From a virus: DNA of 23,302 nucleotides. The notes below the pieces were generated by a model that saw only the letters and a program-made list of their open reading frames with translations, was not told where the DNA came from and did no database searches. The DNA is taken from the IMG/VR virus record IMGVR_UViG_3300023192_002910, positions 1 to 23,302 of that record. The stretch is one strand, 5' to 3'. The position numbers were made by a program, and so were the translations under genes. Below, piece after piece: positions 8,784 to 18,100 of the stretch (the stretch's first letter is position 1; each line of letters opens with the position of its first letter).

Positions 8784-9490
8784 CAGTTAAACCTTTCAGA
8801 AACTTTGGGATCGTCATCTTTACCGTGTTCAGTAGTTTCTACAAAACCACTAATTAATTGACCAGCAATTCTTGATTGACCATAAATTAACTGTATATTA
8901 GTGCCTGGCGCTGTTGTATTAACTAATCCTTCAAAAAGATTATTATTTCTTCTTGCTGGTGCATCGAACGAGGCTTCTGGTCTTTTGGGTGGTTTATTTA
9001 AAGAGCTAATAATTTGTGATATTATTAATCTAAAAACCATTCCAAAAAGTTTTTGTGGCGTAAAGAAACTTGCAAAAAATCCTGGTGCAGTTGCTCCTAC
9101 TCCACCCGCGCCTTGACTAAATAAAGCACTAAGTCCACCAGCCGCGCCGATCGCGTATGCAGCTATAGCAATAATCGCAATAATCGCAAGCATTTTTCCT
9201 GTCTTACCTGATCCATAAACAACAGGAACCATATATATTTCTTTATGATTTTTTCGTAATGTACCGATTTCGTAATGATATTTATTTACTAAAGCTTTAT
9301 TTTTATCTAAAAAAGCTAAATTTTCTCCAGCCGATCCACTTAAAACTAAACTAAAATAATTATTAAATTTTGGAAAAACGCCTTTTAATGCATTAACAAC
9401 ATCAGTAAAGTCTTTAGCTTCACACTCATAAGTAGTAAGGCCATTAGTATATTTTTGTAATATCTTATGAACGTGAATTTTAACTCTCAT
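8783..9490 (-). CDS. Tail assembly protein I-like, first copy
   Basis: This 235-residue protein starts one base after the stop of the JAB gene. Residues about 1-95 are the small beta-grasp-like domain, ending in KEIYMVPVVYGSGKTGK. Residues about 98-120 are hydrophobic (MLAIIAIIAIAAYAIGAAGG) and could cross or insert into a membrane or pack inside the tip. The Gly/Ala stretch, APGFFASFFTP, RRNNNLFEGLVNTT and LIYGQSRIAGQLISGFVETT blocks match both lambda gpI and the neighbouring copy. The two copies differ most in the hydrophobic region and the N-terminal domain, which suggests an old duplication with separate roles rather than recent redundancy. As in lambda, the gene sits between K-type components and J. 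Confidence 0.87.
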   Translation of the reverse strand: MRVKIHVHKILQKYTNGLTTYECEAKDFTDVVNALKGVFPKFNNYFSLVLSGSAGENLAFLDKNKALVNKYHYEIGTLRKNHKEIYMVPVVYGSGKTGKMLAIIAIIAIAAYAIGAAGGLSALFSQGAGGVGATAPGFFASFFTPQKLFGMVFRLIISQIISSLNKPPKRPEASFDAPARRNNNLFEGLVNTTAPGTNIQLIYGQSRIAGQLISGFVETTEHGKDDDPKVSERFN

Positions 9491-9491
9491 T

Positions 9492-9863
9492 TTAAATTAA
9501 ATGTTCCTCTTTAAAATCATCAAATCGTATAGCGTCAATGTTCTTATCAAGCCAATAAAGATAAAATTTATTACTAAATCCTACAATAAACTTATATTCA
9601 TCGAAAACCGCTCCTTTCTTATCATCTTCACTTGGTAAAGGATTTTCGTCTCCTGGATGAGAGTGAAATACCCCCCAACAATCGTCTTCATAATTAAGCA
9701 AAGCAACTGGATCTAAAACAAAACTTTCTTTTGGTCTTGGACTTATATTTTTACAAGGAACATATTCAAAATTCTTTGTAATTATTCCGCAACTTTCTTT
9801 AGGATATTCTCCAGCGGCATGTTTTGACATGTCTTCAATTAATTTTTGGTATATTGTCTTCAT
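9492..9863 (-). CDS. JAB/MPN-domain metalloprotease, K-type tail component
   Basis: This 123-residue protein is a single JAB1/MPN domain. The zinc-site residues of the JAMM motif are all visible: Glu23 (in YPKESCGII), His67 and His69 (VFHSHPG), and Ser78 and Asp81 (in LPSEDD). In lambda, gpK joins an N-terminal JAB domain and a C-terminal NlpC/P60 peptidase; here the JAB part is a stand-alone gene and the NlpC parts lie just upstream. The ATG at 9863-9861 has an AGGA site upstream and overlaps the end of the NlpC gene by 29 bases. The intact motif suggests an active isopeptidase or peptidase, possibly cutting a tail protein or cell-wall peptide during tip assembly or entry. Its substrate is unknown. 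Confidence 0.88.
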   Translation of the reverse strand: MKTIYQKLIEDMSKHAAGEYPKESCGIITKNFEYVPCKNISPRPKESFVLDPVALLNYEDDCWGVFHSHPGDENPLPSEDDKKGAVFDEYKFIVGFSNKFYLYWLDKNIDAIRFDDFKEEHLI

Positions 9864-10287
9864 CTTTTATTCCTATCCATTTATATATGCCTACTGTATA
9901 TTGTCTATAATATTTACCATAAACACCTATCCATGATTTTCTACCTTCCAATAGATGTAATAACTTATTATGATCAACATACAATGCACAATGATTTGTT
10001 TGATTTGTTGACCCAATACTCATTGTTATTACAGCATATAATTCAGGTTTTTCTATCTTTTCCCATCCATTTTCTTCCACAGCTCCCATCTCAAAAGGAC
10101 GAGTAGTATCGTAATTATACCAATTTGTATCAGCAATTTTACACCAATCCCTACTATCATAAGGAATTTTAATATCTAATTCTTCTTTATATACAAATTT
10201 TATTAAATTAAAACAATCAATACCTATTTTTGGATCTAATCCTAAATGTTGGAATGGCAACCCCACATATTTTTCATACCATTTCAT
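9835..10287 (-). CDS. NlpC/P60-family peptidase, second of a tandem pair
   Basis: I place the start at the ATG at 10287-10285, giving 150 residues. It follows a GGAGAAG site and aligns with the N-terminus of the neighbouring paralog (KYVGLP against KYLGIP). A longer open frame to 10338 begins with TTG and is less likely. The catalytic triad of NlpC/P60 hydrolases is visible: Cys25 in GIDCFNLI, His99 in TNHCALYV and His111 in KLLHLLEG. NlpC/P60 domains in phage tail tips cleave cell-wall peptides near the tip during infection. The start overlaps the upstream NlpC gene by 14 bases, and the stop overlaps the JAB gene by 29 bases, so the three K-like parts form one coupled block. It retains the Asp-Cys typical of the family. 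Confidence 0.85.
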   Translation of the reverse strand: MKWYEKYVGLPFQHLGLDPKIGIDCFNLIKFVYKEELDIKIPYDSRDWCKIADTNWYNYDTTRPFEMGAVEENGWEKIEKPELYAVITMSIGSTNQTNHCALYVDHNKLLHLLEGRKSWIGVYGKYYRQYTVGIYKWIGIKDEDNIPKIN

Positions 10288-10726
10288 CTTTTTTTCTTCT
10301 CCATATACTGTGCGTTTTTTCTCTCCAGTTAGCCCCAAAAAAATTAATCTCTGATTTATGTTTTTCTTCTATGTGAATAAATTTTCCTTCACCTACATAC
10401 ATACCAAAATGAATTGGACGATTTTTACTTGACTTAAATAATATTACATCATATTCTTGAAGGTCTGTCAAATCAACTTTTTGTGCATGATCTTTGCACC
10501 AATCCAATAATTCATCAAAAGTTACTTCAAATGTCCATTTAGTCCCAGTTAATTCTTTTCCTTTTAAATAAGCTTTTCCATCTTTAGATTTTATATCTAA
10601 ATAAACCCAAAGACTAGAAAAAATATTACTTTTTAATTCTCTTTTATAAATAAATTCAATTAATGTAATACAATTTATTTTATTATATGAGTGTGGAATT
10701 CCCAAATATTTGGTATATTTACTCAT
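10274..10726 (-). CDS. NlpC/P60-family peptidase, first of a tandem pair
   Basis: This 150-residue protein starts with ATG inside an ATGA overlap with the radical SAM stop codon. The probable triad is Cys19 (NKINCITLIEFIYKREL), His106 (RPIHFGMYV) and His118 (KFIHIEE). The usual Asp before the catalytic Cys is replaced by Asn, which is tolerated in some members. It shares its length, N-terminal motif and overall layout with the next gene, but the central region (residues about 30-95) has diverged. Its role is likely local cell-wall peptide hydrolysis, or a structural position in the tip if only one of the pair is active. Two full NlpC genes in tandem are unusual next to lambda's single NlpC domain in gpK. 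Confidence 0.85.
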   Translation of the reverse strand: MSKYTKYLGIPHSYNKINCITLIEFIYKRELKSNIFSSLWVYLDIKSKDGKAYLKGKELTGTKWTFEVTFDELLDWCKDHAQKVDLTDLQEYDVILFKSSKNRPIHFGMYVGEGKFIHIEEKHKSEINFFGANWREKTHSIWRRKKDEMV

Positions 10727-11910
10727 AATGATTCATACCATTTTTTATATTCAGGATAAATTTCGACAAAAGGAGGATCATCTCTAACTGATGCCATATG
10801 TTCGTTGTATCTCTTGAAATCTTTTTGTAATTTTAAATTAGTTTCTCCATTATTCATATACCGTAACCAATCTAAAATATTGTTAATTTGAGTTTTGTTA
10901 AAAATAACACCATGTGTTTGTAAAAATTCTTTATAATGTTGATTAATTTTTAATTTTTCTTTTTTAGGTAAAATTTGAATATTTTGTTGTTCAGGAGATA
11001 CTAAACAAGTACCGTGGACTTCTATACCATATTTCTTTGCCCATATTAATAATTTTGGTAAACTGTAAATACTATAAATACTAACCACACTACTAATAGT
11101 AGTTATATATTTTTGCATTTCTGCTACATGTGATGCAAATCTTCCCCATTTAAATTCTGTTCTAGTATATTCTCCTTGTTTACCAAATCCATCACAACTA
11201 GGCCATAATCTAACATCTTTAAATTTTTTCCACAATTTTCTAAGATCATAGTTTTTATATTTTAAAACACTCAAATTTGTATTATAAGTAATAGAAATAT
11301 TAGTATAATTATTCTCTATTAACCAGTCTAATAATTTATAATGACCTTCTTGCATTAATGGTTCGCCACCTGCAAAATATAAATCAGTTAAAGAAGGCGC
11401 AATTTGAGGTAAAGCTTCCCATAATTTATTATTATTTGTCCATTTATCAATAACTCCGACAGGTATTCTATTCAATGCTTTAGAGTCTTTATCCCATCTA
11501 GTTGATAAAACAGGTCCACAAGTTCGGCATCTAAAATTACAAATATTACCAAACCGAATATCTATATATGAAGGCAATTCCCCTAAAAACCCATCTTGTC
11601 TGGTTATAGATTGTCTATATTCTTTATTAGCAAATCTTTCATTAAATACTATTCTTGGACTTCTAATTCCTACTGCTTCTTTTTTATAACAATGTTTAAC
11701 GCATTGTGCTGGCTTTTTACCTTCCATAAAATCTGATCTAAGATTTTTTAGTTCTTGTCCGTTCCAAACATCATTTAAAATATTATCTTCTGAAGAACCT
11801 AAATTAAAATTTTCAGCATCTACGGCTCCCTCAGAAAAACAACATGCTTTATATTTTCCAGCAATATTTCCGTGAAGATGAATCCATGGAAGTATACAAC
11901 CTTTTATCAT
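10723..11910 (-). CDS. Radical SAM protein with N-terminal twitch/SPASM-like domain
   Basis: This 395-residue protein starts at an ATG after an AGGGGA site. The radical SAM core shows CX3CX2C at Cys124, Cys128 and Cys131 (GNICNFRCRTCGP) and GGEP at 181-184 for S-adenosylmethionine binding. Before the core, residues 1-80 resemble a twitch/SPASM auxiliary-cluster domain: Cys5, Cys23-Cys24, then NLGSSEDNILNDVWNGQELK and Cys70-X3-Cys74. SPASM domains usually follow the core, but phage and related proteins with this domain in front are known as twitch-domain radical SAM proteins. Family members with auxiliary iron-sulfur clusters often modify peptides. The gene lies within the tail operon, 17 bases after L and overlapping an NlpC gene, so co-expression with tip proteins is near certain. 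Its substrate is unknown; a tail protein is possible. It may also be an unrelated accessory gene inserted here. Confidence 0.9.
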   Translation of the reverse strand: MIKGCILPWIHLHGNIAGKYKACCFSEGAVDAENFNLGSSEDNILNDVWNGQELKNLRSDFMEGKKPAQCVKHCYKKEAVGIRSPRIVFNERFANKEYRQSITRQDGFLGELPSYIDIRFGNICNFRCRTCGPVLSTRWDKDSKALNRIPVGVIDKWTNNNKLWEALPQIAPSLTDLYFAGGEPLMQEGHYKLLDWLIENNYTNISITYNTNLSVLKYKNYDLRKLWKKFKDVRLWPSCDGFGKQGEYTRTEFKWGRFASHVAEMQKYITTISSVVSIYSIYSLPKLLIWAKKYGIEVHGTCLVSPEQQNIQILPKKEKLKINQHYKEFLQTHGVIFNKTQINNILDWLRYMNNGETNLKLQKDFKRYNEHMASVRDDPPFVEIYPEYKKWYESL

Positions 11911-11927
11911 TAATTTCCCCTATTTTT

Positions 11928-13544
11928 TTATTGTTTTGGAACAGTTCGTCCAGTACCTGGAAACCCTCCAAAATGTAATTGATTATTTCTAATTTTACAC
12001 GCTTCAAAACTTTTAGCACACTCGTCATCGAAATTAGAACTTGCTATTTGATTATTTAAATCAATTGGATTTGTATTACTAGTTACCGAAGTTCCAGAAA
12101 TTGCTAATCCTCCTGGACCGGGATATTGACACTCTTCTCCTTTATATGTCCATTGACAAGTATTTTTAAAAAATTTCCTTTTAGGAAGTATAAGTTTAAA
12201 ATATTGTAACCAGCTTACTAAAGAAAATGAAGCAAATTTTTCATTAAGAGTGGATAATCCATCAACTTTAAACACATCTTTAACATACGCTTCAGAATCA
12301 GATTCGTTATTAACAATTAATATTTTTTCTCCTGCGAAGGTATTACTTAAATTTTCATTATTTGCAAATATAAATCTATTCTCTTCAATTTCTACAACAA
12401 AAGTTGTTGTAGTAAGATCACTATTTGATGCAATTTCGTCACCAACTCTATAAGGTAATGTAGATACCATTTCAAGAACATTACTAAAAGCTGTCTTAGT
12501 AACTGAGTACTCAGGCCAGTAATCTAAAAAATTAGAAAAAGTAGATTTAATTTCTACAACTGCTCCTAATAGATCCCTGCTATCCAATTTTTCTCGTTTC
12601 CACGCATTTTGTCCAAAAACTCCAGATGTTTGTGCTTGAGTATAAATAAAACTGGCATTTTGAAATCCATAAATACTATCAATAACAGTTTGATCAAAAG
12701 CATGTCCTGCAGTACGTTGAGCATTAAGCACAGTCGTATGTTCTGAATCAGAATACGTAGCATCTGCTGGAACTGTTCTAGGATCAATACCGTTGACTAC
12801 TTCACCATTAACTACAGCAAATACAGCATTAGAAGTACAATTACCAACAATATCTGGATCTTCAACAATTGAAGTAATTACATTATCAAAATTAGAAATA
12901 TCAAGACTTACTTCATTGACTTCTCCATCAGACCCTGTTGAAATTCCTGAACTATCAACAGGATATGGCGAAAAACTTTCTGCGCCAAAAGTTACATTAT
13001 ATTGTAAATCAGAATGTAAATCACCCCTAATTTCTGCAAATTTTAATGGAAAATTGTGGGGCCAATTTCTTCCAGCACCAGGGGTCTCAGTATTTTCTCC
13101 TCCGTCTGGATTACCACTTTCGTTAGGAGGAAACCATTCACCAGGATAATATATAGTGTATAATCTTACTAATGGATTTTGTTCAAAAGCATTTTTTTCT
13201 CTAATATAATTACTATTATTAATTTCAAGAACTTGTCCAATACCTGTTGTAGTATTACTTACCGCAGGTGTAGGTGGAGTAAATGCTGTATCTCCTGTAG
13301 CACTAGCATTAGAATCCCCTCCTGAAACGTTAATTACGTTAGCAGTAATAGATTCTGAATTAGTAAATTCTTGAAAAACATTATTTACTTTTACTTTTAA
13401 ATTAGACGTACCATTACTATTAGACTCAACATTGGCGATAACACCTTCAGTGCCAGTTGTACCACCAATAATAACATTGCTGTTTTTAAAAATACCTGAA
13501 GATGTACTAACAGTAAGAATATAATCATAAGTTCTAGATGTCAT
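11928..13544 (-). CDS. L-type minor tail protein with four-cysteine C-terminal domain
   Basis: I start this 538-residue protein at the ATG at 13544-13542, which overlaps the previous stop as TGATG; an in-frame TTG one codon earlier is less likely. The C-terminus matches phage minor tail protein L: Cys463-X8-Cys472, Cys509-X6-Cys516 and the LHFGGFPG motif. In lambda gpL this region binds an iron-sulfur cluster, so the same is likely here. Lambda gpL is only about 230 residues. The extra length is an N-terminal beta-rich part (about 1-100) with IIGGTTGTEGVIANV, plus an expanded middle with a Pro/Gly-rich insert near 140-165. L forms the ring between the distal tail ring and the tip hub. Position after the M-type gene and before K-type genes agrees with lambda order. 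Confidence 0.85.
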   Translation of the reverse strand: MTSRTYDYILTVSTSSGIFKNSNVIIGGTTGTEGVIANVESNSNGTSNLKVKVNNVFQEFTNSESITANVINVSGGDSNASATGDTAFTPPTPAVSNTTTGIGQVLEINNSNYIREKNAFEQNPLVRLYTIYYPGEWFPPNESGNPDGGENTETPGAGRNWPHNFPLKFAEIRGDLHSDLQYNVTFGAESFSPYPVDSSGISTGSDGEVNEVSLDISNFDNVITSIVEDPDIVGNCTSNAVFAVVNGEVVNGIDPRTVPADATYSDSEHTTVLNAQRTAGHAFDQTVIDSIYGFQNASFIYTQAQTSGVFGQNAWKREKLDSRDLLGAVVEIKSTFSNFLDYWPEYSVTKTAFSNVLEMVSTLPYRVGDEIASNSDLTTTTFVVEIEENRFIFANNENLSNTFAGEKILIVNNESDSEAYVKDVFKVDGLSTLNEKFASFSLVSWLQYFKLILPKRKFFKNTCQWTYKGEECQYPGPGGLAISGTSVTSNTNPIDLNNQIASSNFDDECAKSFEACKIRNNQLHFGGFPGTGRTVPKQ

Positions 13545-15184
13545 CAATCATAGACCTCTTTAATTTTTATTTTAATAATATAAAAATTTTCTGGTAAAGT
13601 GCTTCCTGAAGATAAAACATGTGAAACATCTAAATTTCCATCAAATCTTGCTCGAATTGTTCCAGCTTCATTAATATGACTTAAATCAAAATCAAATGAT
13701 TCAAAAGAGCCGTTTCTTGCTTTAAAAAATCTTTCCAGTGCTTCTAATTCAACTCCTGAAACATTGGTATAAGATAAATCAAAATCTCTCTTAGAACGTC
13801 TACTTCTAAGGCGTCTTTTTTCATATCCTGCTTGTGATTCAAAAGTTACTACGTCAAAAGAACGTTCATGTTTATAGCCAGTATCAGGTTTTCTATCTGC
13901 CATACTTGAAAATCTATCTGTACTAGTAATCGATCCTTGAAATGTTCTAATATCAAGAGTATCATCCCCTGTTAGTCCTAACGGACTGTGTATAGTCGTA
14001 AAGGGGCCTGGAAGAGAAGTAAAAGCTTCATTATATACAGAAGTATTATTAACAAATCTAAAACTATCAATAAATCCATCTAAAAACTCTGAACTACTAA
14101 ATTTACCAAGATCAAATGTTCCTGTAGGATTTAAAGTAATTGTTGGAATAGCAATATCTTCTTCAATTAGTGTACCATCAATATAAAGTCTTGCGGCTCC
14201 TGTATCTGATGCACCTGCCTCATCGTCTTCACGATTGGAAACATTAATGTGATAATAAGTACTCGCACTAATACTCCCACCTTGTAAGTCTATCACATCT
14301 GTTCCACTTGCTACAAGCTTAAATTGAATTTTATTATTAGCTAATCTACTTAATTTAACATAATTAGAAGCGTCAGTACGATGAGAAAAAATTGTTCTTG
14401 CGTCTCCTATTCCGTCAAAACGCGCTCTACAATCAATAGTAAAATCTCCTGTATAATCAAAAACAGCATTATCAGCAAAAGTTATAGAATCGTCTGTACC
14501 ATCAAAGAGTGCCGCAGAATTTCCAAAAGCAGAAGTTCCACTTAAAACGGAACCTGTTACTGTAGAAGTTAAACTAGACTCGCTTTCGTCATTAAAATTA
14601 GAACCGAAATTTAGTAATAAAACAGTTCCTTCACTTTCTCCAATAGTAATTCCTTGAAACCCTAAATTTCTAGAATAAGATGCCGAAGTTGTTTCTGGTT
14701 CTGTATTAGTACAAGCAAATGTGTAAGAGTCATTACCTTGTTGAACACCACTGATAAAAACCATTAAATCATTTTTACTAGCAATACCGCTTACACCGGC
14801 AGGTAATGAGAAGTTAGTTGTTTGTCCATTTATTAAATATGTATTACCATTTACTACTGTAGCACTAGTATTTGAAAAATGAGTAGATTCAATACTAGGT
14901 AAAGAACGATTTAACCGATATCTTGCGGGCAAACTAATTGTTTTTAATGTCAGATTTGAAGCACTAGGGGCATCATTAAAAGTAATTGTTACTCCACCAT
15001 TTGATAAAGCATATGTTATAGTTGATTGTTGAATACCGTCTACAAATGCAACAACCTCGCCCCTATGTTCCACTGGTACGGATAAATTAAAAACAGTTGC
15101 AACCCCAGTAGAAGGATACGTAATACTAGAAGTTACAGAAAAAGCAGTTGTATTAGCTGTTGCGTCATCTGGATAAATTGCCAT
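13544..15184 (-). CDS. Distal tail protein: M-like domain fused to a LamG-like lectin domain
   Basis: The ATG at 15184 overlaps the tape measure stop as TAATG. The 546 residues divide into parts. Two related beta modules with FVDGIQQ and FISGVQQ lie at about 30-85 and 125-170. A concanavalin A/LamG-like domain spans about 188-395, with ALFDGTDDSITFADN, FTIDCRARFDG, ARLYIDG and FLDGFIDSFRF. A C-terminal domain at about 436-546 resembles lambda gpM, with RSRRSKRDFDLSYTNVSG, ALERFFKARNG and FDFDLSHINEAGTI. The M-like part should form the ring that closes the end of the tail tube. The LamG-like domain probably projects outward and may bind surface glycan, as in evolved distal tail proteins. The gpM match is moderate and the LamG call is based on motif pattern. 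Confidence 0.8.
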   Translation of the reverse strand: MAIYPDDATANTTAFSVTSSITYPSTGVATVFNLSVPVEHRGEVVAFVDGIQQSTITYALSNGGVTITFNDAPSASNLTLKTISLPARYRLNRSLPSIESTHFSNTSATVVNGNTYLINGQTTNFSLPAGVSGIASKNDLMVFISGVQQGNDSYTFACTNTEPETTSASYSRNLGFQGITIGESEGTVLLLNFGSNFNDESESSLTSTVTGSVLSGTSAFGNSAALFDGTDDSITFADNAVFDYTGDFTIDCRARFDGIGDARTIFSHRTDASNYVKLSRLANNKIQFKLVASGTDVIDLQGGSISASTYYHINVSNREDDEAGASDTGAARLYIDGTLIEEDIAIPTITLNPTGTFDLGKFSSSEFLDGFIDSFRFVNNTSVYNEAFTSLPGPFTTIHSPLGLTGDDTLDIRTFQGSITSTDRFSSMADRKPDTGYKHERSFDVVTFESQAGYEKRRLRSRRSKRDFDLSYTNVSGVELEALERFFKARNGSFESFDFDLSHINEAGTIRARFDGNLDVSHVLSSGSTLPENFYIIKIKIKEVYD

Positions 15185-18100
15185 TATGTTTGTTCCCTAA
15201 TTCCTCTACGTATTGCTCCATTATTTTTCAAGTCTCTTAAAATAACATCAACAACAATTTGTTCTGGAGTAATACTAATATCAGGGCTGCTATCTGCTTC
15301 TTTTGGCGCTCCTTCATTAGAAACATTCACACTAATATTTTGTCCTGAACCTCCTGTACCATTCATTCTTTGCATAGCAGAAATTCCAGCTTTAGAAACT
15401 GCCTGTTTTCTCATTATAAATTCACCAGGTTCTAACATCGCAGGAATATTATCTCTTTGCACACCGCCTGAAGCAAAATGTCTAATTCCTCTTTGGTTTG
15501 ACTGATTTATTAATCCACCTGCTGCCATACGTCTAACAAGTCCTCCTGAGGCAAATCCTTGGGGAAGGTCACTGGCACCGCCTCCAAACATCGAAGCGAA
15601 AAAACCACCAATACCACTAAGTAATCCGGTGCCTGCGGCACCCGTGCCAAAAATAGCGCTGCCTAGGCCGCCAAGAATATTCTTACCTAATCCAAGAATA
15701 CCATTAAAGGCTCCTGAGAAAATATTTCCTAAACCCGCAGTAAATGATCCTGTTTCTGAAAATATTTGTTCAAATCCTTGAGTAAACTGAGTACCTGCCA
15801 AAGTCAAATCAGCACTACCTGACTCTAATGCGGAGCCAAAAATATTAAGTCCGCCTGTTGCATTATTTGTAGATGCAAGAACAGCATTTTGACTTATAGC
15901 AAGAGTGTCATTGGATGCTGTCAACGTGTCATTTATATTAGCACTTTGTTTAGGTGCTAAAGCTTTCTGAAGCAGTCCTTGTCCACCACCTGCTCCTCCT
16001 GCAACAACTTGTACAAATAAAGCTTTTTGTGCACTAGTTCCATCACGTTTAACAAAACTATCACCTAAAATGCCTCCTAATAAATTTTTACCTATATCTG
16101 CAATTCCTTGTTCCAAGGGTTCCATAACAAGGCGATTAAAAACACTTTTTCCGATATCGCTTAAAAGACCAATAAATAGATCTTTTACTCCTTTTTTAAA
16201 GTTTTCCATAGTTAAAGTGCCTTCTTCAATAGCTGTAAAGAAATCTTCCGCACCTTGTTTTAACCTATTTCTAATAGCGCCAACAATATCATCAATAATT
16301 TTTAAAAACTCATTATTGAGAATACTATTTAATTTTTCTTGTGATTCAATTGCTTTATTTTTTGCAGCCACTTCTCTTTTAGCCGCATCGACGGCTTGCT
16401 GTGAGCTATCTATTACTCCGCTTAATTCGTGCCGCGCCGCATTAATTTTTGTTTGTAAAATTGTCTCATCAATCTTTTTTTGTTCATCAAGTAGTCCTTT
16501 CCTTTCCACAAACGCCAGTTTCTCTAGTTCCAATATCGCTAATTTATTTTTTATTGCTGCTAGGTTTTCGTCTTTTTTTGCATTAATTTGTATTTTTTTA
16601 TTTTCAAATTCTTGATTTGCGATTTCTTTTAGTTTAGTATTAATGCTTTCGTATGTATTAAGTAATAGAATGTTGTTCATTTTCAATTCCATCACTTTTT
16701 CTCCAAGTTCCTCAATACCTAGCTGCGCTCCAAACTCCTCCCTACTAACCTTTACCTTTACTCCTAAAGTATCAGCGATTTTTTTAACATGCATAAACAA
16801 CACATCACCTAAAGCAGTAGAATGTTCTCTTAACGCTTTTGCTTGTTCAAACATTAAATCTAGTTGTTTGTCTAAAAATTCTTTTGCTATCTTTCGTTGT
16901 ACAAAAGCAGCCTCTGCTGTTGCTATTTTACTAGCTTTTGCGAGGTTTGCTTGCTCAATTCGGGATGTAGCATCGGGACCAACACGCATTTTTTCATCAT
17001 TTAAAATTTTAATTCTTTCGTTAATTATCGTTTTTTCATTTTTAAGTTTTAATTCTTCGTATTTAAAACGTTGATTAATTAAAATTTGTTCTTGATTAAA
17101 TATCTTTTTTTGCTCATCCACTTTAAAGTTAGCAAGTCTTTTATCTAGTTCGAATTGCTTTTGTTGTCTTTCTAGAAGCCTTTCTGCTTCAGAAGCATCA
17201 ATACGAAGAGCTTCTAATTCAATAACTTGTGCATCTTTTTCTGTAAATAAATTACCAAAAGCACTTGCTACAGAAGATTTTAAAGCATTAGCACGTCTTT
17301 CATCTTCCGCCGCAGTTTTTATTGCAACTATTAGTATCTGTTCACTATACTCTAGACTTTTTTTAAGCCGCGACATGCTTGCTATATCCTGAGCAACTTG
17401 AGCATTAATTAGTTTTAATTTAGATTTATCTAAGTCTAAAGCTAATTTAGAATTATGTAAACCTGTGTCAGTTCCTACCTTAAGTTTAGTTTGAAGTAAT
17501 GCTTCTTTTTGGCTAAGCGCTGCTTGATCTTTTTTAGTTGCTATGTCGTTAGCATTAATTTTTTCTTGCTCTTCAAGGATAGATAATTGATTTGTTAGTG
17601 TTGTTAAGAGTAGATTTGCCTTATCATTAGCCTTATCTAATTGTTTAGTATATTTTTCAATTTCTAAATTAATTTTAGTATAAATACCTTGTAAAATTGA
17701 AGCAGTTTTATTTGCGATTTCGCCTTCTTTCGCGCTAAGTTCTAGTAGTTCCGTGGTTTTCTTCCCAAGGTAATAGGACGCGGCCACTGTTTGCTTATTT
17801 TTCTTTTCATAATCAACTCGCACTGCGATTAGTTCCACGCCTCTCTTTAAATAATCAAGCCTAGATCTTTCTACATCTACCGCATCTTCATTTAGGTGTA
17901 ACACGCCCTCTGAGTCTAATCGAATAACTTTATATAAATCTTTAGCAGCTTTTATTTCTTTACCAAATAAGTCTTTTAAACTGTCTCCTAAAGTAGCTAA
18001 ATTAGTAGCTATCTTACTAGCACTTTGAACAAGACTGTCATCTCCCAGAAGCTCCTGCATAGTTTTAAGAGCTCCCAAAGCATCTTTAGTACCTAATTTT

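Noticed and set aside
10288-10338. TTG-initiated N-terminal extension of the second NlpC gene
   Set aside because: The internal ATG at 10287 has a good ribosome binding site and aligns with the start of the paralog; the extension is Lys/Glu-rich and overlaps the upstream gene.
12566-12787. Minus-strand frame inside the L-type gene
   Set aside because: It lies wholly within a well-supported gene in another frame and has no recognisable domain.
13545-13547. TTG as start of the L-type gene
   Set aside because: The next codon is ATG in a TGATG overlap with the previous stop, the same arrangement as at other junctions of this operon.
16070-17074. Long plus-strand frames opposite the tape measure
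   Set aside because: They are Ser/Phe/Ile/Leu-rich antisense products of the Lys/Glu/Ala-rich coiled coil, without good ribosome binding sites or recognisable domains.
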